NCBI GenBank assembly: GCA_030674155.1
Contig: CM060325.1
Span: 49,558,332 to 49,622,331, forward strand
Reading direction: 5' to 3'
Length of the DNA stretch: 64,000 nucleotides
Origin: Stramonita haemastoma
Lineage: Eukaryota > Mollusca > Gastropoda > Neogastropoda > Muricidae
The notes under the pieces are model-generated. The model was not told the DNA's origin, made no database searches, and saw only the letters and a list, made by a program, of their open reading frames with translations. Every line of letters starts with the position of its first letter. Within the stretch, counting starts at the first letter, position 1. Shown piece after piece: positions 38,083 through 49,107 of this stretch. A program made the translations under genes and the position numbers.

Positions 38083-38134
<52 letters not shown>

Positions 38135-39507
38135 ATGCAAGTATGTATGTACACAAATATTTAAAAGTTCAAGCCAAGAACAACAAGAACTACCCAATTA
38201 AACTAAAATATCTCTAAAATAAAAAAAAATGCACTGCAGATTACAAATCAACAAAATTGACCTGAAGAAAAACAAGAATTGCACATCACTAAAAAACCAA
38301 GGTAAATGCAAATCACAAAATCCTTTAGAGAAAAAGGACAAAACACCCAAACCCTGATACCACAGCAAGGTAATAAAAAATCACAAGTAAAAACAGGTGA
38401 TATGCACCACAAAGGACCATTATTCACAAAGACATGCTGGTTGCTCTTTCAGTATACTTATCTCCACCCCATTCCCTGACACCTCTGTATAAAACATGTC
38501 CTCTTTCTCATCACCCTCTTTTTTCTATTTAAAAAAAAAAAAGAAGAATGTTTGTCATCTTCTCTGTTCAGTTCAATAAAAAATAATCATCACTGACCAA
38601 AAAATTTTAAAGAAATCAAATGAAGTACCCAACTATTCTGTTCTTTTGGTAAAAAAACCAAGCTGTGCTGAGGATAACCAGCCATTCCATTTGATTCAAG
38701 CATCTCCAGGTTGCCCCCCCCCCAAAAAAAAAAAAGCCTGAAAGATATGATAAACATTTCAAATATTAATACTTATGAAATACCATATGGGCGACTGAAA
38801 CTGCAGAAAGACATCCTGTGTCCATCCAGTGTTTAGCCTTATAAGACACAGGAATACTTGTCAATGGGTACAAAGAGCTAGCAGCAAACAGTTAGGTCAG
38901 ATATGTGTTATTGAATATGACATCGGCTTCTTATGGTTTTTTTTTTCTCTGTTTATTTCTCTCTGTTTTGCTGAATTCACCTACAGCCATGAAAAGCCAA
39001 TATCAACAATAGATAACCTTGCTGTTTGCCTTTTAAATCAGGCAAAACAAAACAAAAGAAAAAAGAAAAAAAAAGTGAGCAACATTAAATGCCGAAAACA
39101 AATCCAACAGGCGGGAAAGATGAATGTCTTTTGACAAAAACAATATATTTACACAAAAAAAATCCCACACAAAAGCAAAAACACACACACACAAAATGCA
39201 GTGATGTTGAAAGACAATTCAAACCAACAACAAAACTCATGGTATCACACCATAACTGCTAAGTTCAAAAAAAAAGATGTACTGCACTTTGTCTGTAAAA
39301 GGTTAAACACAGGCAGGCACTTCTGACTTAGAAAGGCAGGCCAGACATGCTTCATGGCCTGGATGCAAGGAACACCTACTGTGTGCAAAATTGTGCTGAT
39401 GTGGTAATGGTCTGAATGAAGACTGTCAACCACTGGTAAATACATACACACACACATATATCTATCTGTATATGTATCTATCTATCTATATGTGTGTGTG
39501 TGTGGTA

Positions 39508-39522
39508 ATATATATATATAAA

Positions 39523-39599
<77 letters not shown>

Positions 39600-39654
39600 A
39601 CAAGAGAAGAGAGAGACAGAGAAATATATATATAGAGACGAGAGACAGAGAGAG

Positions 39655-39690
<36 letters not shown>
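39508..39690. repeat. TA / GA microsatellite
   Basis: (TA)n of about 75 bp at 39521-39596 with GA-rich and further TA blocks behind. It could form cruciforms. Confidence 0.92.
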
Positions 39691-39695
<5 letters not shown>

Positions 39696-39771
39696 AAAAT
39701 AATAATATAATTTTAAGACAGAGACAGAGAGAGAGAGAGAGAGAGAGATGTAGATTTTTTTTTTGTTTTTC

Positions 39772-40157
39772 CTCGGCTAGACCACTGAGGCTCACCAATG
39801 GTGAGATTTTGAGTATGTGACAGTTTCTACCCACCATCAAGGTAGCTGTATTCTGACTGAAGGGGATGGTGTCTAAACACAACACTGTGACATGTGTTTA
39901 AAAAAAATTTTTGTCATCCATTCTCACTGGCACAAAATGGCATTCTCTTCCAAAAGGCAGAACAAGGTTTTGACATGTGCATGAAATGTTCTCTGTGTGT
40001 TTGCACACAGGGCCTCAGTTTATAGTCTTACCAAATGGACGTTTTGGGGGAGTGGGGTTAGTACTGATGTTAACTCCAGGTAAAATTCTCTTGACGGAGG
40101 CTTCTGTGGCACTATGCTCAACGCTCTAACCACAAAGCTATCCCATCTCCTACAGGT
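39772..40157 (-). mobile_element. SINE copy with family A head and family B tail
   Basis: The left end has the B tail (accactgaggctcaccaatg, ggtgagattttgagtatgtg). The body is shared. The right end in reverse reads GGGATAGCTTTGTGGTTAGAG, an A-type head with an A box. It is a mosaic of the two families. Confidence 0.72.
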
Positions 40158-40993
40158 TCATTAAAATTCCAGATATAAAAAGAAAAACAAGAACTGCAGC
40201 CACCAACAGAGGCATAAGCAAAAGCAAAAAGATCACACAAGCCTCCCTTCACCTAAACACACCCCCCCCCCAATCCATAAATCATGTCAATATTTTGGAT
40301 TAACTCCAATCCTGATCCCAAAGCATTCCCAAACTGGAGATGACCTATCCACAATACACATCAAAAGCTTGCCATAATCCTGTTAGACTTGATTAATTAA
40401 ACAAAAAATCAAACAAGCCAAAAAGCAAACCAATACAGAAAAATGTTTTAAACAGTTGTGCGCACACACACAACACAACACACACACAACACAACACACA
40501 CACACACACACACACACACACCACGCACCGACACACACACACACACACACACACAAGAAGACTGCTGCACTGTGTTCAATATTCTTTAAAAACTATATAA
40601 AAAATAAAGACATAAAAATGGATATGTTAATTTGTGCCAAGTCAAAGCAAAAAGATACTGAATAAGTAGCAACATAAGTAGGCACACCTCCACAAACCAG
40701 CTTTTGTTCACTAAAGGCAGATATTTCTTACTACAAAAGAAAAAAACAACAACCGAAAAGAAAACTGTCATATTTAGCACAATCTTTAAAGCTTTTTTCA
40801 AATGATATATATATGCTAAGTCAAGTCCCAAAGCCCATTTCAACAATCAGGTTTATAAATAATAAAAAAAGAAGAAAAAAAACAACATACTAACAAAACC
40901 TTGAAGAAGACAAAAGCAGCTGTAAATGACATAACAGAAAAGAATGCACATGCTGAATGTCAGTCTACCTGCCATGTGCAAAGCTGCATTGCA

Positions 40994-41385
40994 TGGGGAT
41001 TTGGCTCCTTGGTCACAGCTCCCTGATTCACCAAGGGTGTGATTTTGTGTATACAACGGACTGCCCACCATGAAGGTAGCTGCATCCAACTTCCAGGATA
41101 CATCTAAGCATGACACCAGTGTATACACATTTACAAAAATTTTGTCTTTTTTTTTTTTTTGGTCATCGATCTCAACTGACAGGCAAAGGACTACTCTTCC
41201 GAAAAGTGAAACAGGCCTTAAAGTTTACACACAGGACCTCTATCTATAGTCTCATCCAAAGACAGTGGAGTTTGTACAGATGTAAAACCAGGGGAAAAAT
41301 CCACTTTAACAAATGCCTCAATGGTGGCTTGATTCTGAGCTGTCAGGTAACGAGCATACCGCTCTTCTAACCACCAGAATATATA
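40994..41385 (-). mobile_element. SINE family B-type copy
   Basis: B tail (gctccctgattcaccaaggg, actgcccaccatgaaggtag), shared body (actactcttccgaaaagtg, atagtctcatccaaag), and a right-hand head that in reverse reads TTCTGGTGGTTAGAAGAGCG with an A-box-like core. Confidence 0.7.
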
Positions 41386-41694
41386 CTGAAATTTTGACTC
41401 TGCTTCAAAGGTATCATATATGTATATATACATAACAACTAAAGAGCCATGTGAGGTTTTTTTTTCACTGACTTGTTTAAAGAATCACAGACGTGTAACA
41501 CAATTCTTCCTGGCTTAAAATCACAAACCGTATATATACCCTGTAAAAATCGAAACTTAGTATAAGTTCCATATAAACATTCTCAACTACTCCCACCACC
41601 ACCAACAAAATCACTACCCAAAGTCCAACAGATAGGTCAAAAACAGTTCAAAGATGACTAAAAAAAAAATCAATTATTTTCCAAGCCAAAGTAG

Positions 41695-42125
41695 ATTTTT
41701 TATTAATCCAACAAAGAATAAAGCCATATAAGGTACAGGTCTATTCAACAAAAAATAAAGCCAAATAAGGCAAAGGGCTATTCAACAAAGAATAAAGTCA
41801 TATAAGGTATTGGTCTATCCAACAAAGAATAAATTCATATAAAAGGCAAAGATCTATCAAAACAAAGAATAAAGCCATATAAGATACAAGTATATTCAAC
41901 AAAGAATAAAGCCAAATAAGGTAAAGTTCTATCCAACAAAGAATAAAGCCATATAAGATACAAGTCTATCCAACAAAGATTAAAGCCAAATAAGGCAAAG
42001 GTCTATCCAACAAAGAATAAAGTCATATAAGGTATAGGTCTATCCAACATAGAATAAATTCATACAAAAGGCAAAGATCTATCCAAACAAAGAATAAAGC
42101 CATATAAGGCAATGGTCTATCCTAA
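41695..42125. repeat. Tandem repeat, about 43-bp unit, about 10 copies
   Basis: The unit is approximately tccaacaaagaataaagcca plus tataaggtacaggtcta. It lies downstream of the GDAP1-like stop. On the gene's strand it is T-rich and may fall in the 3' UTR. Confidence 0.85.
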
Positions 42126-42642
42126 AAAAAACACCAAACACAGAGCAATGCAAGTGAAAGCATACAACTCATACATACATGATTCATTTCACTGAAGCGC
42201 AATATCATTTTTTCCCTGTAATGCTGTCAGACTCTCAAAACAATGCATGGGTGCATCAAGAACTCGCATCATTCTCTACACTGACATTTTAAACAAAAGA
42301 AATTGTCAATTAGTCCAAAAGTTTTAGCGCAAACTTAACATCCCTTCAATGTGACAACTACAACTAAATGTGATTTTCATTTTTTTTTAAAGTGAGGAAA
42401 ATTGCGTTTATTGGGTAAATAAAAAATTGGACGTGATGATTTCTAAGCATTATGTTCTTGTTAGTAGGAATGTTCACAGAGTTGGATGTTTGAAATTATG
42501 GTAGACAACATAATATTAGGTAGTCACTGCGATATGGTATCTGCCTTGAAGCATTTTAGTTCGTCTGTGTGCGTACATCTGCATACATCCACACACAAGC
42601 CTGTTCCTATAGATCTAGATGTAATCTTACTCAGCATCGTAT

Positions 42643-42648
<6 letters not shown>

Positions 42649-42728
<80 letters not shown>
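42649..42728. repeat. TG microsatellite
   Basis: Pure (TG)n of about 80 bp between the GDAP1-like stop and the 43-bp array. Confidence 0.95.
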
Positions 42729-42731
<3 letters not shown>

Positions 42732-43221
42732 ACGCACGCACGCATGCGCGTGTGAAACATGTACCGGGTCTGAAACGGTTGATAAATGTTACATACCCAT
42801 GTACCTACAGCACAACATTACCCACTGCGTACTAAAGCAAATAACAAGTTTCATAAACAAAATTGGTACACGAGAGCCCACACCAATATACCTCAATACA
42901 TGCTATACAGCGGAAAGATATAAACTACCAGTCTGGCTTTTAAACGTAGCTCAAAAACTTCCAACACGACTAACAAGCGCTCAAAGTTGTACATGTGTAA
43001 ACAACAATCACACCACGTCATCCATTATTGCAAGACTTCCACACTACTAGACACTACTCCTCTCTCTCTTCTCTTCTCTCACAACCCTCCTCCTCCTCTT
43101 CTGACAGGCTGGACAAGCTAACCTGCACACTACTCCTCTCTCTTCACTACTCCTCTCTCTTCTTTCCTCTCTTCTCTCACAAACCCCTCCTCCTCCTTCT
43201 CTTCTGACAGGCGGGACGAGC

Positions 43222-43538
43222 TTACCTCCTCTGGGCAAAGGCAAAGGCCAGGCCTGCAGCCAACCCCAGAGTCACCAGACCGCCCAGGATGGGCAGGGCG
43301 GTCTTGGCTCCCTTCAGCAGCTTCTGCTTCACCAGGTCTCGGGTGGCGTTCAGGCAGTAGCGCCTGATGGTCGGCCGCTTCTTGGCCTTCTCCCAGTAGG
43401 CGTTGAGCAGCGGCCGTTTCTCGGCGCTGTGGTAGCGCTCGCTCAGCCCCAGGAAATACAGTCGGCCCAGCAGGACGCAGAGACTGATGTCCGCCGCCGT
43501 GAACTGCTGTCCGCAAAACCACAGCTCTTTGTGCGGGT
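43222..43538 (-). CDS. GDAP1: GDAP1-like exon 5, tail anchor and stop
   Basis: The acceptor is tggcag. It encodes the GST C-domain core LWFCGQQFTAADISLCVLLG and RLYFLGLSERYHS, a basic helix (YWEKAKKRPTIRRY), and a C-terminal hydrophobic segment ending AFAQRR and TAA at 43222-43224. The hydrophobic end with flanking basic residues is typical of a tail-anchored outer mitochondrial membrane protein. Confidence 0.95.
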
Positions 43539-44053
43539 CTGCCACACACACAAAAAAGAAGGCGGAAGTGGGTTATGTACAGAGACAGACAGGAACCAAC
43601 AGACAGACAGACAGACAGGTAGAATCACTCACACACACAGCTCTTTCTCTCTCTCTCCACCCCCCCTTCTCTCTCTCTCCCCCCCCCTCCCCCTCTCTCT
43701 CCCCACCACCCCCCTCAAACTCACCAGCTTCCACCTTCTTCAGTTGGGCCTCCACTTGGTCTAGGACAGTTTCCAGACTGTCCAAAGTCTTCGTCACATT
43801 CTCCTTGGCCAGGATTTCCGGCAGTTTGGCATACTCGGCTGCCTTTGCCGCATATGCTTCACGCAGGTCTGGGTGGTCATCGGCCAGCTGCTCTGCTTTT
43901 CTGGCCCGAATCTGGTTCTTGGCCGTTATTTCTGCACACAGCAAGCAGTGGGGAAAAGTTGGGTTTGGTTTTTTTCTTCCAGTGGTTTTTCTTACTTATG
44001 GTTGAACCAACTTCATGTGTGTGTGTGTTTGGTGGGTGGGGGTGGGGTAGGGT

Positions 44054-44084
<31 letters not shown>

Positions 44085-44111
44085 GTTGTGGGGAGGGGTG
44101 TGTGTGTGTGT

Positions 44112-44156
<45 letters not shown>

Positions 44157-44159
44157 GAG

Positions 44160-44242
<83 letters not shown>

Positions 44243-44355
44243 TGCGTATGTGTGTGTGTGTGTGCATGCATGCATGGATTGTGTGGGTAGTGTGGGTGGG
44301 TAGTGTTGTATGTGGATTGTGTGGGTAGGGTGTGTGTGTGTGGATTGTGTGGGTA

Positions 44356-44399
<44 letters not shown>

Positions 44400-46776
44400 A
44401 CCTGTGCATGCATGCGTGTGCATGTGTGCACTTCTGTATGTGTACATGTCTGTATGCATGCATGTGTGCCTGTGGGTGTGGGTGTCTCCCGAGGAAAGCA
44501 CAATAAACTAACAGCACCTTGCACTGTTTACTTTGCATTTTTAGAGAAGATTTCAAACCTTCAGCAGCAAATTTCGCTAAGTGTGTGGAACTGCTCTGAT
44601 ATGTTTTTAGTTCACCCTAAGATCCAGATTTTGTCAATCAGTTGCTTTGACTGTAGTCAGTGATCATCTACCACTACACCTAGTGCTTCTTCTTCTTTGT
44701 TAAGCACTCAGACAGCAACTATTATTGTCTGTCGTATGAGTGAAAACGATTTGCGCTGCCATTAAGCGCCTGACAAGTCAGTCCCAGCGCATTCAACTCC
44801 GGCGCAAGAGAGAAATGTTATCCTACAATTACGCCTGTCTGGAAAAAAACGGCAGGAGGATGGTCCAAGAAAGCAAAAAGACAAGACAAAAATGTGATAA
44901 GAAGAAAAGGAACAAAGAGTGGGATAGAAAAGAGGGAATTCCTAGCACAGAAATTCCAGAGGCTAGGAACACTATACTGACAGACCCCTAGCATCCCCAC
45001 AGGTGGGAGAAGGAGGGGGGAGTATATCAAATGCTAGTGCATTTAGATCTAGCTTTTTTTTAAGGTGGGACACTGGGGTTGAAACTGATGAATTTTTGTT
45101 TGCAAGCCCATGTTAAAAGTTATGCCATATATTGAAAGGGCATCACTTGTAAAGCATAAAAATCAAAGAATTACTCAGTTTTCTGCACTGTTGCCATGGG
45201 AACAATCCAATATGGCCGCCAAAACTCAATATTTCAAACTCTTAAACCCTTTTATCTACAACAAGTATGAGTAACCTGTTTCTACAAACATATTTTATGA
45301 TCTGAATTCTTTAATATCACACAGGGAAATTTCCATAAATGTATCTAGCCATTTTTAATTCTAAAAAACATGATTTTAGCCACTTTTGGACCCGTGTCTC
45401 ACCTTAATAGAGAGTGCCAACTCACCTGTTTTACTTTTCACCACGGCCTTTGGCATTTTTAGCCCAGAAACTGAGAGTTCGGGATGACAAATAAGGCCAA
45501 AGGTCACGGCATAGATCTTGATCTCGTCCAGCACTCCACGCCACTTGGACACCTCCTTGCCCATTTCTGTGCTCATGTCGGGAACCAGCTTGCTGTCTGA
45601 AGGGGTGGGATAGCATAATGGTCAGAACATCACACTCGCAATTTGACGACCCGAGTTCGACTCCCGTTCAAGGGGATTTTTCCCCTAGAGTTAACATCAG
45701 TGCTGACTCCACTCTCCATAAGTCTTTGGATGAAACTGTAAATTGAGGCCCCGTGTGCAAAAGCATGCAGAACACCTTGCGCACACGTTAAATCCTGTTT
45801 TGCTTTTCATAAGAGTAGGCCATTGTGTGCCGGTGGGAACAGATGACAATATTTACAAAAATGCATACACACAGGGACTGGATGAAAAAAAGCACATGAG
45901 TGCTTATTCCATTATCCTCAATATAAAAGAACACATGAATAAATAAATAAATAAGGGGTACCAGCCAAGCCAACAATGAAATAGTCACCATGAACTCACA
46001 AGCAAATGATGAAATATTTTTTATCTTTTTATCTATTTTATTTTTTATTCTTTTATTTTGAGGATAATAGAATAAGCTCTCATGTGGCTTTTTTTTTTTT
46101 TTTTACATCCAGTCCCCCTGTGTGTGGTTTTGTAAATTTGATCACCTATTCTCACCAGCACAAAATGGCCTACTCTACCAAAAAGCAGAACAGAATTTAA
46201 TGTGTGCGCAAGATGTTCTGCATGCTTTCGCACACGGGACCTCGGTTTATAATCTCATCGGAAGGACTTTGGGGGGGAGTGGAATCAGCAGTGATGTTAT
46301 CTCCAAAGGAAAAATCCTCTTGAACGAGATTTGAACGTGGGCCAGCAGATCCAAAGCACAATGCACATCACTCTAACCACCAGTTCCCCCCCCTCCCCCC
46401 CCCCAATAAAATAGTAACCATGAATTCACTAGCAAACAATGAAATAGTCACAATGAATTCACAAGCAAACAATGAAACAGTCACCATGAATTCACCAGAC
46501 AAACAAACAATGAAATAGTCACAATAAAGTTACCAACATTGAACAAATAATGAAATAGTCACAATAAATTCACCAATAAACAATGAAAGAGTCACCATGA
46601 ATTCACCAGACCAGCAAACAATGAAACAGTCACCACGAATTCACCAGCAAACAATGCAACAGTCACAATAAAATAAAAATTCACTAGCAATTGAGCAAAG
46701 AATGAAATAGTCTATACTATACTCTATACCCCGATTTGTTTTTGCAAGATATAGCACTATATAAATTCCATTTATT

Positions 46777-46808
<32 letters not shown>

Positions 46809-47535
46809 CATTATTATCATTACAGAAGTATCAGCATGACTCTCATGCTTGAAAACCGTGTCCTCGCTAAATCATCATGTTAATAACATAATAGTGTATC
46901 CATGGCTACAAACCTGTAGTGTAGGAAACTCTTTGTCGATGTAGTCGACGATGGTCTTGCTTTCCTTTTATCTTATTGTTTATTTATTTTAATTCATCAT
47001 GTTAACATAATAGTGTATCCATGGCTACAAACCTGTAGGAAACTCTTTGTCGATGTAGTCGACGATGGTCTTGCTTTCCTTTTATCTTATTGTTTATTTA
47101 TTTTAATTCATCATGTTAACATGATAGTGTATCCATGGCTACACACCTGTAGGAAACTCTTTGTCGATGTAGTCGACGATGGTCTTGCTCTCCTTGATGA
47201 CCTTGTCCCCATCCTGCAGGGTCGGAACCTTGCCGGATGAGTTGATGCGCATGAACCAGGCCTCGTTTTGCTCCCCGGCAGTAATGTCCACAATGACGGG
47301 CTCATACTTCACTTCTTTTTCCTTTAAAGCTACTACAACCTGAAAAAACACAACAAACCAACCCAAAAACATAATTATATATATATAGTATAATACATAA
47401 AACCATAAACAAGATTACATAAAATGCAATATGCATGCAGCCCCCCCCTCCCCCCCCAAAAGTACTTTTTTTAGTCTTTAGGTTGTTCTTTTTGCATGGT
47501 TTTGAACTAATGGTAATGAGAAAGCCTGTGTGTGT

Positions 47536-47567
<32 letters not shown>

Positions 47568-47756
47568 GTGTGGTGTGGTGTGTGTGTGGTGTGTGGTGTG
47601 TGTGTGGTGTGTGTGTGTGTGTGTGTGTGTGCATGTGTGTTTTCTAGTTCCATTTCTTTCATATTGAATTTTAATATCTTTATTTTGAGGATAATGGATT
47701 CGCACTCATGTGCATTATCAATCCAGTCTCCATATGGATGTTTTTACTCAGCCATA

Positions 47757-47816
<60 letters not shown>

Positions 47817-47884
47817 TGTATGTTGCGTGTGTTGTACCTACATATTGATTTATTCTTATAATAAAATCATGTGATGTTAGTGTT

Positions 47885-47934
<50 letters not shown>

Positions 47935-48102
47935 CATGTGTGCACTATGTATATCACTTGAATATAATTGTGTGTGCTTATGTAGTGTGTGTGTGGTGTT
48001 TGAGAGAGACAAGTGTAGGAATTTAGAAATAACTAGCATGTCAAAAGCGTGATGAGAAGAAAGAGAGCAACTAGACAAGATAGAAACAGATGAAGACGGG
48101 AC

Positions 48103-48201
<99 letters not shown>

Positions 48202-49107
48202 ATTGTAAATTATGAAGTCTGTATTTATTATCTCTTTTCATGTGAAATATATCCAAAGCATTTTTCAAAAGAATAGTATAATTTTCTTTTATATCGAGGA
48301 AATGGAATAACACTCGATGTGCTTCTTTTCATCCAGTCCCCATGAGTATGCAGCAGTTTTGTAAAATCATCTGTTCCCCCCGGCACACTATGGCCTACTC
48401 TTACGAAAGCGAAACAGATTTAAGTGTGCACATGTCTGTTCTGTGTTTCATGTGTATGCATGTGTTGTGTGTGTGTTGTTGGCATGTGTGTGTGTGCGTG
48501 GTGTGATGTGGGTGTGGTTTGGGGTGGGGGTGGGGGTGCAAGGAGATGCCATGTAAGACACAAGGGCCCCTAGGATATGAGGTATGCAATAGTGAGCAAA
48601 TACGTGCATGTGTATGTAGCTGTTTTAGTGTTTTTTTATTTCCAGATTGTACACTGAATACACAAAGCATAAATTTGCTTTTCTCCTCAACAGTAGCTGG
48701 CCCAAGGTATTACATATTACTAGCTGTTCATTGCATAAAAATAAAAAAAATAAAAACAAAATCCTCCTGATTAAATGACATGCAACTGATGTTGGGACAA
48801 CAGTGATATACTGGGATAACACACAGCTGTAGACAAATTATGGAGCCGACCCTCCCCCCTTCCCCCCCGAAAAATGCATGATAAAGAACAATACTTGAAA
48901 ATATTCATTGCTAGTAAAATTGTATCAACTCAAGGTCACTAGTGTGTTGGCCCTAGATACATGTTGGCTATTATTTAGGTAATTTAATGAAGCCGGTGCT
49001 TGGTCTGTCAATTCAAGTACATGGCCTAAAGATTCACCAGAATGTTTTACCATTTGGGAGTAAAAGGACGTCGGGAAATAGTACAATCGCACTTGTCGAT
49101 CAGCCAT
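43222..49107 (-). CDS. GDAP1: GDAP1-like GST-fold mitochondrial outer-membrane protein, five exons
   Basis: Exons in transcript order are 49107-49051, 47339-47147, 45596-45426, 43931-43725 and 43538-43222, with GT/AG borders and matching phases (945 nt, 314 residues plus TAA). The protein begins MADRQVRLYYFPTSFYSQM. It continues with a thioredoxin-like GST N-domain: EAWFMRINSSGKVPTLQDG carries the cis-Pro, and ESKTIVDYID is the GSH-site ES motif position. An all-alpha domain follows, with DHPDLREAYAAKAAEYAKL, TVLDQVEAQL and LWFCGQQFTAADISL (the GST N-capping region). The last 26 residues (about 289-314) form a hydrophobic tail anchor, ALPILGGLVTLGLAAGLAFA, then AQRR. In vertebrates GDAP1 sits in the mitochondrial outer membrane and affects fission and redox balance. 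This protein is shorter than human GDAP1 (358). Orthology to GDAP1 versus GDAP1L1 cannot be decided here. Confidence 0.93.
43725..43931 (-). CDS. GDAP1: GDAP1-like exon 4
   Basis: It encodes EITAKNQIRARKAEQLADDH, DLREAYAAKAAEYAKLPEIL and a helical TLDSLETVLDQVEAQLKKVE. These match the alpha4-alpha5 region and long charged helices of GDAP1. The acceptor is gtgcag and the donor gtgagt. Confidence 0.94.
44012..44400. repeat. TG microsatellite in GDAP1-like intron 3
   Basis: Several (TG)n runs totalling about 390 bp, starting some 80 bp before exon 4 in transcript direction. Confidence 0.94.
45060..45407. mobile_element. 348-bp MITE bounded by TTAA
   Basis: It begins TTAAGGTGGGACACTGG, and its end read in reverse is TTAAGGTGAGACACGGG: a 17-bp terminal inverted repeat including TTAA at both ends. 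There is no coding capacity. TTAA duplication is the signature of piggyBac-type transposition. It sits 18 bp beyond the exon 3 donor of the GDAP1-like gene. Confidence 0.8.
45426..45596 (-). CDS. GDAP1: GDAP1-like exon 3
   Basis: It encodes DSKLVPDMSTEMGKEVSKWR then IKIYAVTFGLICHPELSVSG. This corresponds to the family's YRELLDSLPMDAYTHGCILHPELT segment. The acceptor is ccccttcag and the donor gtgagt. A SINE begins about five bases before the exon on its transcribed side, and a MITE lies 18 bases past the donor. Confidence 0.93.
45602..45957 (+). mobile_element. SINE family A copy, full length, abutting GDAP1-like exon 3
   Basis: The head GGGTGGGATAGCATAATGG (A box) and CCGAGTTCGACTCCC (B box) are followed by the shared body and an (AAAT)n tail near 45937-45952. 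It starts about five bases from the acceptor of GDAP1-like exon 3, antisense to that gene, so the acceptor's pyrimidine tract is SINE-derived. Confidence 0.88.
46045..46386 (-). mobile_element. SINE family A copy, minus strand
   Basis: It is the inverted counterpart of the neighbouring copy about 90 bp away: tail at 46050, shared GTGTGCGCAAGATGTTCTGC at about 46202, and a degraded tRNA head at 46330-46386. The pair could form a long hairpin in the GDAP1-like pre-mRNA. Confidence 0.82.
46402..46715. repeat. Tandem repeat, about 33-bp unit, about 9 copies
   Basis: The unit is aatgaaatagtcaccatgaa plus ttcaccagcaaac. Related units at 45975-46012 flank the intervening SINE, so the SINE inserted into the array. 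Confidence 0.82.
46873..47190. repeat. Tandem duplication, 114-119 bp x 3, of the exon 2 edge of the GDAP1-like gene
   Basis: Copies align from catggctaca at 46901, 47020 and 47134. Each contains the complement of the exon's last 45 or so bases (KTIVDYIDKEFPT) and a donor. Only the third copy is joined to the full exon 2. Confidence 0.9.
47147..47339 (-). CDS. GDAP1: GDAP1-like exon 2
   Basis: It encodes VVVALKEKEVKYEPVIVDIT through the NSSGKVPTL cis-Pro loop to DYIDKEFPT. The acceptor is ttttttcag and the donor gtgtgt. Its 3' edge with a donor is copied twice more downstream in the intron (46873-47130). Confidence 0.94.
47527..47935. repeat. TG microsatellite cluster in GDAP1-like intron 1
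   Basis: Runs at 47527-47634, 47759-47820 and 47886-47932, with a SINE tail fragment between the first two. Confidence 0.93.
48105..48198. repeat. GA microsatellite
   Basis: Pure (GA)n of about 90 bp in GDAP1-like intron 1. Confidence 0.95.
48275..48430 (-). mobile_element. SINE family A 3' fragment
   Basis: Tail-side sequence (gaggaaatggaataacactc, catccagtccccatgag, ggcctactcttacgaaa) in intron 1 of the GDAP1-like gene. It is truncated before the tRNA head. A smaller tail fragment of the same type lies at 47665-47745. Confidence 0.65.
49051..49107 (-). CDS. GDAP1: GDAP1-like exon 1, start codon
   Basis: It has 19 codons from ATG (complement of 49105-49107) to the donor gtaaaa. LYYFPTSFYSQ aligns with the family's LYHWTHSFSSQ, the first beta strand of the GST domain. 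An upstream in-frame ATG exists at 49153-49155, but the family match starts at this Met. Confidence 0.9.

Larger units (their letters stand above)
27083..43221. other. 16 kb non-coding region between the dynein and GDAP1-like stop codons
   Basis: The two genes converge here, so the ends are 3' UTRs. Candidate poly(A) signals are AATAAA at 30500-30505 on plus for dynein and a reverse-strand AATAAA near 42406-42411 for the GDAP1-like gene; both are only motif matches. The rest holds a 39-bp minisatellite (29.2-29.7 kb), a MITE (33265-33753), SINE copies (37.2, 39.8 and 41.0 kb), a TA array (39.5 kb) and an A-rich 43-bp tandem repeat (41.7-42.1 kb). No conserved protein segment was recognised. 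Confidence 0.6.

Noticed and set aside
44740..44991. 83-residue charged open frame
   Set aside because: Lys/Arg-rich, no recognised family. It lies in GDAP1-like intron 3 on the opposite strand, with no splice or promoter support.
45602..45680. Independent tRNA gene
   Set aside because: A and B boxes are present but no clover-leaf stems were found. The sequence continues into a SINE body seen in other copies. The same holds at 11640-11678 and 14690-14757.
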